Shown: positions 6,210 to 12,544 of the stretch, one piece after another | How the letters are laid out: each line of letters starts with the position of its first letter | How positions within the stretch are numbered: position 1 is the first letter of the stretch | Assembly (NCBI GenBank): GCA_963533935.1 | Contig: CAUSQL010000040.1 | Coordinates: forward strand, 1-12,668 | DNA: 12,668 nucleotides | DNA from: CAUSKK01 sp963533935 | GTDB taxonomy: Bacteria; Pseudomonadota; Gammaproteobacteria; Cardiobacteriales; Cardiobacteriaceae | Direction of reading: 5' to 3' | Notes under the pieces: generated by a model | Database searches by the model: none | Told to the model about the DNA's origin: nothing | The model's input: the letters and a program-made list of their open reading frames with translations, nothing else | Program-made: the position numbers and the translations under genes

Positions 6210-6283
6210 CAAACATAGAAGCGCTTCATCTGTATGTATTTAGAACCTTAATTACATACAGAGGAAGCGCTTCTATGTATTTA
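6208..6283. repeat. Dispersed 32-nt palindromic repeat, pair C (inverted)
   Basis: Units 6208-6239 (minus orientation) and 6252-6283 (plus orientation) are inverted with a 12-nt spacer TTAGAACCTTAA. TGTATGTA in the left arm pairs with TACATACA in the right arm, and the core of both units is the perfect palindrome GAAGCGCTTC, in contrast to GAAGCGCCCG in the others. The pair fills most of the gap between the divergent cobB and dehydrogenase genes. Reverse-complemented, its spacer shares TTAAGGTT with pair B. Confidence 0.9.
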
Positions 6284-6289
6284 TAAAAT

Positions 6290-6308
6290 TTTGGCATATG
6301 CCGCCAAA
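6290..6308. promoter_or_regulatory. Nested palindrome, candidate operator for the dehydrogenase gene
   Basis: TTTGGC (6290-6295) and GCCAAA (6303-6308) form a dyad with a 7-nt centre, and inside it GGCATATGCC (6293-6302) is a perfect 10-bp palindrome. It lies 12 bp upstream of the TATAAT at 6321-6326, where the missing -35 should be. That position suits either an activator or a repressor. The binding protein is unknown. Confidence 0.4.
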
Positions 6309-6320
6309 GCCCGTCCGGCG

Positions 6321-6326
6321 TATAAT
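6321..6326 (+). promoter_or_regulatory. Probable -10 box for the butanediol dehydrogenase-like gene
   Basis: A perfect TATAAT lies 31 nt upstream of the ATG at 6358, predicting a leader of about 25 nt that includes the AGGA ribosome binding site (6347-6350). At 16-18 bp upstream there is no recognisable -35 (ATGCCG region), which suggests dependence on a regulator. Confidence 0.55.
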
Positions 6327-6357
6327 TTAGGCTCTTTTTTAACACGAGGATAACGCT

Positions 6358-7383
6358 ATGAAAGCAGCAAGATGGTATGGACCCAAGGACATTCGTGTGG
6401 AAGATGTGCCGGTGCCGGCGGTGAAGCCCCATGAGGTGAAAATCGCCGTGAAATTCACCGGCATCTGCGGCAGTGATTTGCACGAGTATCTGGCCGGCCC
6501 CATTTTTATTCCCGCCAAGGAAGAGCACCCCTATTCTCACCGCAAGGCCCCCATCACCATGGGCCACGAGTTTGCCGGCGAAATCGTGGAAGTGGGCGCG
6601 GCCGTTAAAAACGTGCGGGTGGGCGACCGGGTAACCGTCGAACCCATTCTTGCTGAACACGGCCTCATCGGCCAATACAATCTGGACCCGCACCTGGGCT
6701 TCGTGGGCCTGGCCGCCGACGGCGGTTTTGCCGAATTCTGCGTGGTGGACGCCGGCCTGGTGCACAAGTTGCCGGATTCGGTGGACTACGAGCAGGGCGC
6801 CCTGACCGAACCGGCCGCTGTAGCCCTTTACGCCGTGCACCAGAGTAAGATTAAGGCGGGCCAGCGGGCGGCGGTCTTCGGCTGTGGCCCTATCGGCCTA
6901 TTAATCATTGAAGCGCTGCGCGCCGCCGGCGCCGCGGAAATCTACGCGGTGGAACTGTCGCCGGAGCGGCAGGCCAAGGCCCGCGAGCTGGGCGCCACGG
7001 TGGTGGGCAGCGACGCGGTGGCGGAAATCCGCCGGCTCACCAACGGCGGCGCCGACGTGTCCTTCGAGGTAACCGGCGTGCCCCCAGTGCTCCAGCAATC
7101 CATTGAGGCCATTAAGAACGACGGCATCTGCGTCATCGTCAGCATCTGGGAGCGGGAAGCGCCCATTAAGCCCAATGAAATCGTGATTAAGGAGAAGACC
7201 GTGCGCGGCATCATCGCCTACCGCCACGTGTTCCCGGCGGTGCTGAAGCTGATGGAGCAGGGCTATTTCTCCAAAGATAAGTTGGTAACCAAGCGCATCA
7301 AGGTGGAAGACATCGTGGCCGAAGGCTTTGAAACCCTGGTTAAGGAAAAATCTCAGGTTAAAATCCTTGTGAGTCCCAACTAA
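6358..7383 (+). CDS. Zinc-type medium-chain dehydrogenase, (R,R)-2,3-butanediol dehydrogenase-like
   Basis: The first 70 residues (MKAARWYGPKDIRVEDVPVP, then GICGSDLHEYLAGPIFIP) match the 2,3-butanediol dehydrogenase branch of medium-chain alcohol dehydrogenases, which interconvert acetoin and butanediol with NAD(H) in the cytoplasm. Catalytic-zinc ligands are present: Cys37, His70-Glu71 in GHEF, and Glu151 in TEPAAVAL. The Rossmann motif is VFGCGPIG (173-180), and Glu199 at the end of the second strand favours NAD over NADP. The structural-zinc loop is unusual: after VEPI (94-97) the four cysteines are replaced by a slightly shorter LAEHGLIGQYNLDPH. Length 341, a little short for the family. 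RBS AGGA is seven bases before ATG. It is apparently monocistronic, with a terminator at 7397-7423. Substrate could also be another polyol. Confidence 0.88.
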   Translation: MKAARWYGPKDIRVEDVPVPAVKPHEVKIAVKFTGICGSDLHEYLAGPIFIPAKEEHPYSHRKAPITMGHEFAGEIVEVGAAVKNVRVGDRVTVEPILAEHGLIGQYNLDPHLGFVGLAADGGFAEFCVVDAGLVHKLPDSVDYEQGALTEPAAVALYAVHQSKIKAGQRAAVFGCGPIGLLIIEALRAAGAAEIYAVELSPERQAKARELGATVVGSDAVAEIRRLTNGGADVSFEVTGVPPVLQQSIEAIKNDGICVIVSIWEREAPIKPNEIVIKEKTVRGIIAYRHVFPAVLKLMEQGYFSKDKLVTKRIKVEDIVAEGFETLVKEKSQVKILVSPN

Positions 7384-7396
7384 TATTTGCAATGGC

Positions 7397-7423
7397 GGGC
7401 AGGACTTCGGTTCTGCCCTTTTT
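7397..7423 (+). terminator. Intrinsic terminator after the dehydrogenase gene
   Basis: GGGCAGGA (7397-7404) pairs with TTCTGCCC (7411-7418), including one G-T pair, around the stable loop CTTCGG, followed by TTTTT (7419-7423). It lies 13 nt after the stop codon and only 17 nt before the purD ATG. Confidence 0.88.
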
Positions 7424-7440
7424 AATTTAACGGAGCAGCT

Positions 7441-8697
7441 ATGACTAAAATCCTCATCATCGGCAGCGGCGGCCGTGAAAACGCCCTGGCCTGGAAATTC
7501 GCCCAAGACCCGCGGGTGGAGAAAATCTACGTGGCCCCGGGCAACGGCGGCAGCCATTTTCTCGCCAAGGTGGAGAATATCCCGCTGAAGGGGATGGAGG
7601 ATTTGCGCGACTTCGCCCGCGACCACGCCATTGATTTAACCATGGTGGGCAGCGAGGAACTGCTGGTGGAAGGCATCGTGGACAGCTTCCAGCGGGAGGA
7701 TTTGCTGATTTTCGGCCCGAACGCGGCGGCGGCCCAGCTGGAGGGTTCCAAGCGCTACGCCAAGGACTTTATGAAAAAGTACGGGGTGAAAACCGCCGCC
7801 TACGCCAGCTTCAATGAGTTGGCGCCGGCGCTGGATTATCTGGCCCGCTGCCCCTATCCCACGGTGGTTAAGGCCAGCGGTCTGGCGGCAGGCAAGGGCG
7901 TGGTCATCTGCCAGGACCGGGCTCAGGCGGAGGAGACCGTGCTGGCCATGATGGAGCAGAAGCGCTTCGGCAGCGCCGGCGACGAAATTGTCATCGAGGA
8001 ATTCCTGGAGGGCTTTGAATGCTCCATTCTCAGCTTCTGCGACGGTAAGACCCTGGCGCTGATGGGTACGGCCCGCGACCACAAGACCATCGGCGAGCAC
8101 GGCCAGGGGGAAAACACCGGCGGCATGGGGGTGGTGGCGCCGCACCCGCTGTTCACCGCCGAGCACCTGGCCGCCTTCCACCGGGACATCGGCGACCCGA
8201 CCCTGCGCGGTTTGGCCGCCGAGGGTTTACATATGGCCGGGGTAATTTTCTTCGGCCTCATGGTGAATGCGCGGGGCGTTTATCTTCTGGAATACAACAT
8301 GCGGCTGGGCGATCCGGAGACCCAGGCATTGCTGCCGCTGATGGAAAACCAGCTGCTGGACCCCATTCTGGAAACCTTGACCGGCCTGTTGAAGGAGGAC
8401 GCCTTCAAGTTCCGGCCGGGCCATTCGGTCTGTCTGGTGGCCGCCTCCAAGGGCTATCCGGGCAAATACGAAATTAATAAGGAAATTAAGGGGCTGGAGC
8501 AGGCGAAGTTCTTTGCCCAGCTGTTCATTGCCGGGGCGAAGATGGAGAACGGCAAGCTCTACACCAGCGGCGGCCGGGTGCTGAACGTGGTGGCCCAGGG
8601 GTCCAGCCTGGCGGCGGCGCGCCAGAGCGCCTATTCGGCCCTGGATAAGATTGACTTTGCCGGCCTCACCTACCGCCGCGACATCGGCGAGGGCTAG
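7441..8697 (+). CDS. purD: Phosphoribosylamine--glycine ligase (GAR synthetase)
   Basis: PurD joins 5-phosphoribosylamine and glycine using ATP, the second step of purine synthesis. The 418-residue length is normal. The N-terminal domain begins with the GSGGRENALAWK loop (8-19) and VAPGNGG. The ATP-grasp domain contains KRYAKDFMKKYGV (103-115), VKASGLAAGKGVV, IEEFLEGFE, ARDHKTIGEHGQGENTGGMG (211-230) and the metal-binding EYNMRLGDPETQ (284-295). Most relatives read FNxRFGDPETQ; the change is conservative. GGAG at 7432-7435 is the ribosome binding site. It heads the purD-aroK-rnr-rlmB cluster; no strong promoter is visible in the 17 nt between the preceding terminator and its ATG. Confidence 0.96.
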   Translation: MTKILIIGSGGRENALAWKFAQDPRVEKIYVAPGNGGSHFLAKVENIPLKGMEDLRDFARDHAIDLTMVGSEELLVEGIVDSFQREDLLIFGPNAAAAQLEGSKRYAKDFMKKYGVKTAAYASFNELAPALDYLARCPYPTVVKASGLAAGKGVVICQDRAQAEETVLAMMEQKRFGSAGDEIVIEEFLEGFECSILSFCDGKTLALMGTARDHKTIGEHGQGENTGGMGVVAPHPLFTAEHLAAFHRDIGDPTLRGLAAEGLHMAGVIFFGLMVNARGVYLLEYNMRLGDPETQALLPLMENQLLDPILETLTGLLKEDAFKFRPGHSVCLVAASKGYPGKYEINKEIKGLEQAKFFAQLFIAGAKMENGKLYTSGGRVLNVVAQGSSLAAARQSAYSALDKIDFAGLTYRRDIGEG

Positions 8698-8700
8698 CCG

Positions 8701-9228
8701 TTGCAGCGGAAGATTATCTTCATTGGCCCCATGGGGGCCGGTAAAAGTTCCCTGGGCAAGCGGCTGGCCCTGCACTTGAAATGGGCCTTCTGCGATACGG
8801 ACCAGGAGCTGGTCAATAGCACCGGGGTGGATATTCCGACCATCTTTAGGCGGGAGGGTGAGCAGGGCTTCCGCCAGCGGGAACAGGAAATTCTCCGGAC
8901 GGTGCTGGGCCGGCCCGGCGATGCCATCGTGGCCTGCGGTGGGGGCATTGTGCTGGCGCCGGAGAATCGCCGGCTGATTTGCGCCCAGTATTTAGTGGTT
9001 TTTTTGGACGTGTCCGTGGCGAAGCAGATTGAGCGGGTGGGCAATGACAGTAACCGGCCGCTGATGCAAGCGGAAAATTTGGTGGAGCGGCTGAGCCAAC
9101 TGCGCGACGACCGGCTGGCCTTCTACGAGGGGCTGGCGGACATTCGCATTGAGACGGACGACGACCGCTTTAACGTTTTATTCATTGACTTAGTCGCAAA
9201 AGTAGAAGCATGGCTAAGGCAAAATTAG
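8701..9228 (+). CDS. aroK: Shikimate kinase
   Basis: AroK phosphorylates shikimate at the 3-hydroxyl with ATP in the path to chorismate and aromatic amino acids. The 175-residue protein has Walker A GPMGAGKSS (9-17), the shikimate/Mg Asp residues in CDTD (32, 34), Arg58 in FRQRE, the glycine-rich CGGGIV (79-84), and the lid arginine in NRPLM (Arg119). The start codon is TTG at 8701, three bases after the purD stop, with GAGGG (8689-8693) lying over the end of purD as ribosome binding site; this supports translational coupling. In many gammaproteobacteria aroK pairs with aroB; here it lies between purD and rnr. Confidence 0.95.
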   Translation: MQRKIIFIGPMGAGKSSLGKRLALHLKWAFCDTDQELVNSTGVDIPTIFRREGEQGFRQREQEILRTVLGRPGDAIVACGGGIVLAPENRRLICAQYLVVFLDVSVAKQIERVGNDSNRPLMQAENLVERLSQLRDDRLAFYEGLADIRIETDDDRFNVLFIDLVAKVEAWLRQN

Positions 9229-9237
9229 GAATTAACC

Positions 9238-11649
9238 ATGATAAATCCAGCGAATTGGAAACAATTGGATCGAGAGTACAAGAATCAAAAGAAGAAATAT
9301 AAAAATCCCCTGCCCAGCCGGGAATTCATTTTGGAAATTCTGCGGGAAATGCAACGGCCGGTGTTCATTGCCTCCTTTGTGCGCAAGTTTAAATTGGGCA
9401 AGGTGGAGCTGGAAAAAGGTCTGGTCAATCGGCTGAAGGCCATGATTCGCGAGGGCCAGCTGGAAAAGCTGAAGGACCATTCGGTGCGCCAGGTGCGCAC
9501 AGCGACGGCGCTGGCCCCGGCAAAGAAAAATAAGACCGCCCCGCTGCCCATTCAAACGGGCCGGGTCATTGGCCACCCCAACGGCTACGGCTTTTTTGCC
9601 CCCGACGACGGCCAGGAGGACGGTTTTCTGCCGCCGGACCAGATGCAGGGCCTAATGCACGACGACCAGGTGCGCGCCCAGGTCAGCTTCATTGAGGAGA
9701 ACGGTCGCCGGGAATACCAGGTGCTGGAGGTGATTCGCCGCGGTCATAGCCAGCTGGTGGGCCAGTTCGACAAAAAATTAAACCTGGTAAATTGCGCCAG
9801 CAAGAACATTAACGTGAACATTGAGGTGCTGCGGCCCCTGCCGCGCAAGGTGCGCGACGGCCAGTTCGTGCGGGTGGAAATCAGCGACTACGGCAGCGCC
9901 GGCGGGCCGGTGCGCGGCCATATCACCGAGGTCATTGGCGATGGCACCACGAAAAACATTAAGAATGAAATCGCCCTTATCAACTACAACCTGCCGAGCG
10001 CCTTCCCGGAGCCGGTGCGGCAGCAGTGCGCGAAAATCCCCGACGAGCTGCAGCCCAAGGACTACGAGAACCGCCGGGACATGCGCAATCTGCCCTTCGT
10101 AACCATTGATGGCGCCGACGCCCGCGACTTTGACGATGCGGTTTACGCCAAGGCCAGCGGCGATAATTACCTGCTCTACGTGGCCATTGCCGACGTGAGC
10201 CACTACGTGCAGCCGGCCACGGCCCTGGACCTGGAGGCCTACCAGCGGGCCACCTCCATCTATTTCCCCAATCAGGTGGTGCCCATGCTGCCGGAGAAGC
10301 TGTCCAACGGCCTCTGCTCCATCAATCCGCACTGCGACCGGCTGGCGCTGGTGGCGGCCATTTCCATTCGCGCGGACGGGGAAATTTCCCGCTGCCAGTT
10401 CTACAACGCGGTGATTCATTCCCACCGCCGCTTCACCTACGAGGAGGCGGAGGCGCTGATTTTTCAGGGGAAGAAGGATAAACAGCTGGGCAAGAAGCTT
10501 GGCGATTCGCTGGCGGCGCTGAAGAAAATCTATGAACTCAGGCTGAAGCAGCGCCAGGAGCGGGGCGCCCTGGACTTCGACTTCCCCGAAGCGGCCTTCA
10601 GCTACGGCCCCAGCGGCGAAATCACCGGCATTAGCGCCAAGCACCGGCTGGAGAGCCATAAATTAATTGAGGAAATGATGGTGGCCGCCAACGTCTGCGC
10701 GGCGAAGCTGCTGCAGCGGCGCAAGTTGCCGGGCCTGTTCCGTAACCACGAGGCGCCCGAGGGCGCCCAGCTGGAGGTGATTAGGAACATCGCCCGCCAG
10801 GCGAAGATGAAGCTGCCCAAGGAAATCGATACCAAGGCGGTGGCTGCGCTGCTGGCGAAGGTCAGCACCTTGCCGGACGGCACCAGCTGGGAATTTAAGC
10901 TGCTCTTTTCCATGAACCAGGCCCTCTACGCCACCGAGAACAAGGGCCACTTTGGTCTGGCGCTGGCCCATTACTGCCATTTCACCTCGCCCATTCGCCG
11001 CTATCCGGATTTGCTGGTGCACCGGGCCATCAAGGCCCACCTGGCCCGCCGCCGCTACCAGGTGGAGGACCTGGCCGAGCGGGCTAAGCACTGTTCCGAC
11101 CAGGAGCGGCGGGCCGACGAGGTGAGCCGCGACGTGGTGAAGTCGCTGAAGTGCGATTACCTGGCCCAGCACGGCGGGCAGATTTTCAGCGGCCGCATCA
11201 GTCGCATTAAGAGCATGGGTCTATTCGTAACCCTGGACGACCTGTTCATCGACGGGCTAATCCACGTGCGCAGCTACCAGGACCGGCTGAACTACGACGA
11301 GGCCAGCGAGACCATGATTAACGAGAACAGCGGCCACCGTTACAAGCTGGGCGACCCGCTGCAGGTGCAGGTGCTGGCCATCGACAGCGCCGCCGGCCGC
11401 ATTGATTTCGTTGAGGTGCTGCCGAAGAGGGCGCCGAAGACGAAGCAGGCGGCTAAAAAATCTCCGGCCAAGGCGGCGAAGGCCAAGGCGGAGCAAAGCA
11501 AGGCGCCAGCGAAGTCAAAACCCAAAGCAAAATCGGCCAAGGCGGCTGCTAAACCCAAAGTGGCAGCCAAGGCCGCCGCTAAACCAGCCCGGCCAGCAAA
11601 AGCGCCTAGGGCGGCCAAAACCGCCAGCCGCAGCGGGAAGAAGAAATGA
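9238..11649 (+). CDS. rnr: Ribonuclease R with long basic C-terminal tail
   Basis: RNase R is the processive 3'-5' exoribonuclease that degrades structured RNA, including tmRNA-tagged messages and rRNA. The 803-residue protein shows, in order: a winged-helix region (about 25-90), cold-shock OB domains (GRVIGHPNGYGFFAPDD near 109), the RNB catalytic domain with Asp291, Asp297, Asp299 and Asp300 in TIDGADARDFDDAV (same spacing as the E. coli catalytic aspartates), HFTSPIRRYPDLLVHRAI (about 581-598), the S1 domain (about 645-725), and a tail from about 732 to 803 built almost wholly of Lys, Ala and Pro. AGGA (9227-9230) over the aroK stop is the ribosome binding site. The final ATGA overlaps the rlmB start. 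Confidence 0.96.
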   Translation: MINPANWKQLDREYKNQKKKYKNPLPSREFILEILREMQRPVFIASFVRKFKLGKVELEKGLVNRLKAMIREGQLEKLKDHSVRQVRTATALAPAKKNKTAPLPIQTGRVIGHPNGYGFFAPDDGQEDGFLPPDQMQGLMHDDQVRAQVSFIEENGRREYQVLEVIRRGHSQLVGQFDKKLNLVNCASKNINVNIEVLRPLPRKVRDGQFVRVEISDYGSAGGPVRGHITEVIGDGTTKNIKNEIALINYNLPSAFPEPVRQQCAKIPDELQPKDYENRRDMRNLPFVTIDGADARDFDDAVYAKASGDNYLLYVAIADVSHYVQPATALDLEAYQRATSIYFPNQVVPMLPEKLSNGLCSINPHCDRLALVAAISIRADGEISRCQFYNAVIHSHRRFTYEEAEALIFQGKKDKQLGKKLGDSLAALKKIYELRLKQRQERGALDFDFPEAAFSYGPSGEITGISAKHRLESHKLIEEMMVAANVCAAKLLQRRKLPGLFRNHEAPEGAQLEVIRNIARQAKMKLPKEIDTKAVAALLAKVSTLPDGTSWEFKLLFSMNQALYATENKGHFGLALAHYCHFTSPIRRYPDLLVHRAIKAHLARRRYQVEDLAERAKHCSDQERRADEVSRDVVKSLKCDYLAQHGGQIFSGRISRIKSMGLFVTLDDLFIDGLIHVRSYQDRLNYDEASETMINENSGHRYKLGDPLQVQVLAIDSAAGRIDFVEVLPKRAPKTKQAAKKSPAKAAKAKAEQSKAPAKSKPKAKSAKAAAKPKVAAKAAAKPARPAKAPRAAKTASRSGKKK

Positions 11650-12374
11650 GGGACTATTTCATCGGCGGCATTAACGGGGTGCGCAAGGCGTTGCAGCAGG
11701 GCCAGGCCCGGGAGCTGTGGCTGGAGCGCGGCAAGGCGAGCAACCAGCGCTTACAACAATTAAAGGAATTGGCGGAGCGGAACGGCATTGCCGTGGAACT
11801 GCGCGAGGGGCACCAGCTGGATTTAAGCCTGCCCGGGGTGAAGCACCAGGGCGCCCTGGCCCGCTGTGTGGCAACTGGGAACCGGCCACGCAGCTGGGAA
11901 GAGGCCATTCGCGGCCGGCCGAACCCGTTGCTTTTAATCCTCGACCACCTGCAGGACCCGCACAATCTGGGCGCCTGTCTGCGCAGTGCCGCCGCCGCCG
12001 GCGTGGACGCGGTGCTGCTGCCGCAGAATCGCGCTGCGGCCATCAATGACACGGTGCGCAAGGTGGCCTGTGGTGCCACGGAAATGCTGAATATTTTCAC
12101 CGTTACCAATCTGCGGCGGGAAATGGCGGCCATGAAGGAGCAGGGGCTGTGGCTGGTGGGCGCCGCCGGCGAGGCGGAGGAGGACATCTACGACGTGCCC
12201 TTGGCCGGGCCGCTGGCGCTGATTCTCGGCAACGAGGGCGACGGGCTGGGGGCGCAGCTGAGGCGGGACTGCGACTACCTGGCGCGCATTCCTTTAGACC
12301 CGGCCATGGAGAGCCTCAACGTGTCCGTGGCCTGCGGCATCTGCCTCTTTGAAGTGCGCCGCCAGCGGCGTTGA
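11646..12374 (+). CDS. rlmB: 23S rRNA (guanosine-2251-2'-O)-methyltransferase
   Basis: RlmB is a SPOUT-class (TrmH family) enzyme that methylates the 2'-OH of G2251 in the P loop of 23S rRNA using S-adenosylmethionine. The 242-residue protein has an N-terminal substrate-binding domain (opening YFIGGINGVRKAL; residues 1-75), then the knotted methyltransferase domain with motif 1 LDHLQDPHNLGACLRSA (99-115), motif 2 ILGNEGDGL (about 194-202) and motif 3 IPLDPAMESLNVSVACG (215-231). The start ATG overlaps the rnr stop in ATGA, a standard sign of coupled translation, and the rnr-rlmB order is common in gammaproteobacteria. Repeat pair D follows 9 nt after the stop. Confidence 0.96.
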   Translation: MRDYFIGGINGVRKALQQGQARELWLERGKASNQRLQQLKELAERNGIAVELREGHQLDLSLPGVKHQGALARCVATGNRPRSWEEAIRGRPNPLLLILDHLQDPHNLGACLRSAAAAGVDAVLLPQNRAAAINDTVRKVACGATEMLNIFTVTNLRREMAAMKEQGLWLVGAAGEAEEDIYDVPLAGPLALILGNEGDGLGAQLRRDCDYLARIPLDPAMESLNVSVACGICLFEVRRQRR

Positions 12375-12383
12375 GCGATAATT

Positions 12384-12458
12384 TACGGACGGACGGGCGC
12401 TTTCCCTGTATGTATTTAGGCACCAATTACATACAGGAGAAGCGCCCGTCTGTTTGTT
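12384..12458. repeat. Dispersed 32-nt palindromic repeat, pair D (inverted)
   Basis: Units 12384-12415 (minus orientation) and 12427-12458 (plus orientation) are inverted with an 11-nt spacer TTAGGCACCAA. CTGTATGTA pairs with TACATACAG, and the outer ends are the most diverged of the family (GGACGGACGGGCG against CGCCCGTCTGTTT). The pair lies just after the rlmB stop codon, where the hairpin could end or protect the purD-rlmB transcript. Inner ends (ATACATACAG and TTACATACAG read in unit orientation) are shared with pair C. Confidence 0.87.
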
Positions 12459-12544
12459 TAATGCCCTAATGGGGGCTGGCGGCCGGTTCTTCGCCCAGGG
12501 CCCGTGCTGCGCTTCCCCTCAGGTATTTTTAATTGGAGAATCCC

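Noticed and set aside
6198..6212. TTG at 6212 as the cobB start
   Set aside because: It adds five residues inside the repeat edge with no ribosome binding site; ATG 6197 gives the normal family N-terminus.
6291..6326. TTGGCA (6291-6296) as -35 for the TATAAT at 6321
   Set aside because: The spacing is 24 bp, too long for a sigma70 promoter.
9778..10659. Long minus-strand open frame (293 codons) inside rnr, and similar ones opposite purD, apbE and the dehydrogenase
   Set aside because: They are antisense to well-conserved genes, have low-complexity products and no ribosome binding site; GC-rich codon bias explains them.
1564..12458. Repeats as a CRISPR array
   Set aside because: Units occur in isolated pairs kilobases apart, mostly inverted, with 11-13 nt spacers that are related to each other.
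1564..12458. Repeats as paired DNA uptake sequences near comEC
   Set aside because: Uptake words are 9-12 nt, common inside genes and strongly conserved. Here the 32-nt units vary and are only intergenic; short core matches in genes (GAAGCGC near 2527, 6907, 7156) lack the flanks. Not excluded without genome counts.
12459..12544. A gene, terminator or promoter in the gap after repeat D
   Set aside because: No open frame, no stem followed by a T-run and no paired -35/-10 boxes were found; only the ribosome binding site of the last gene is clear.
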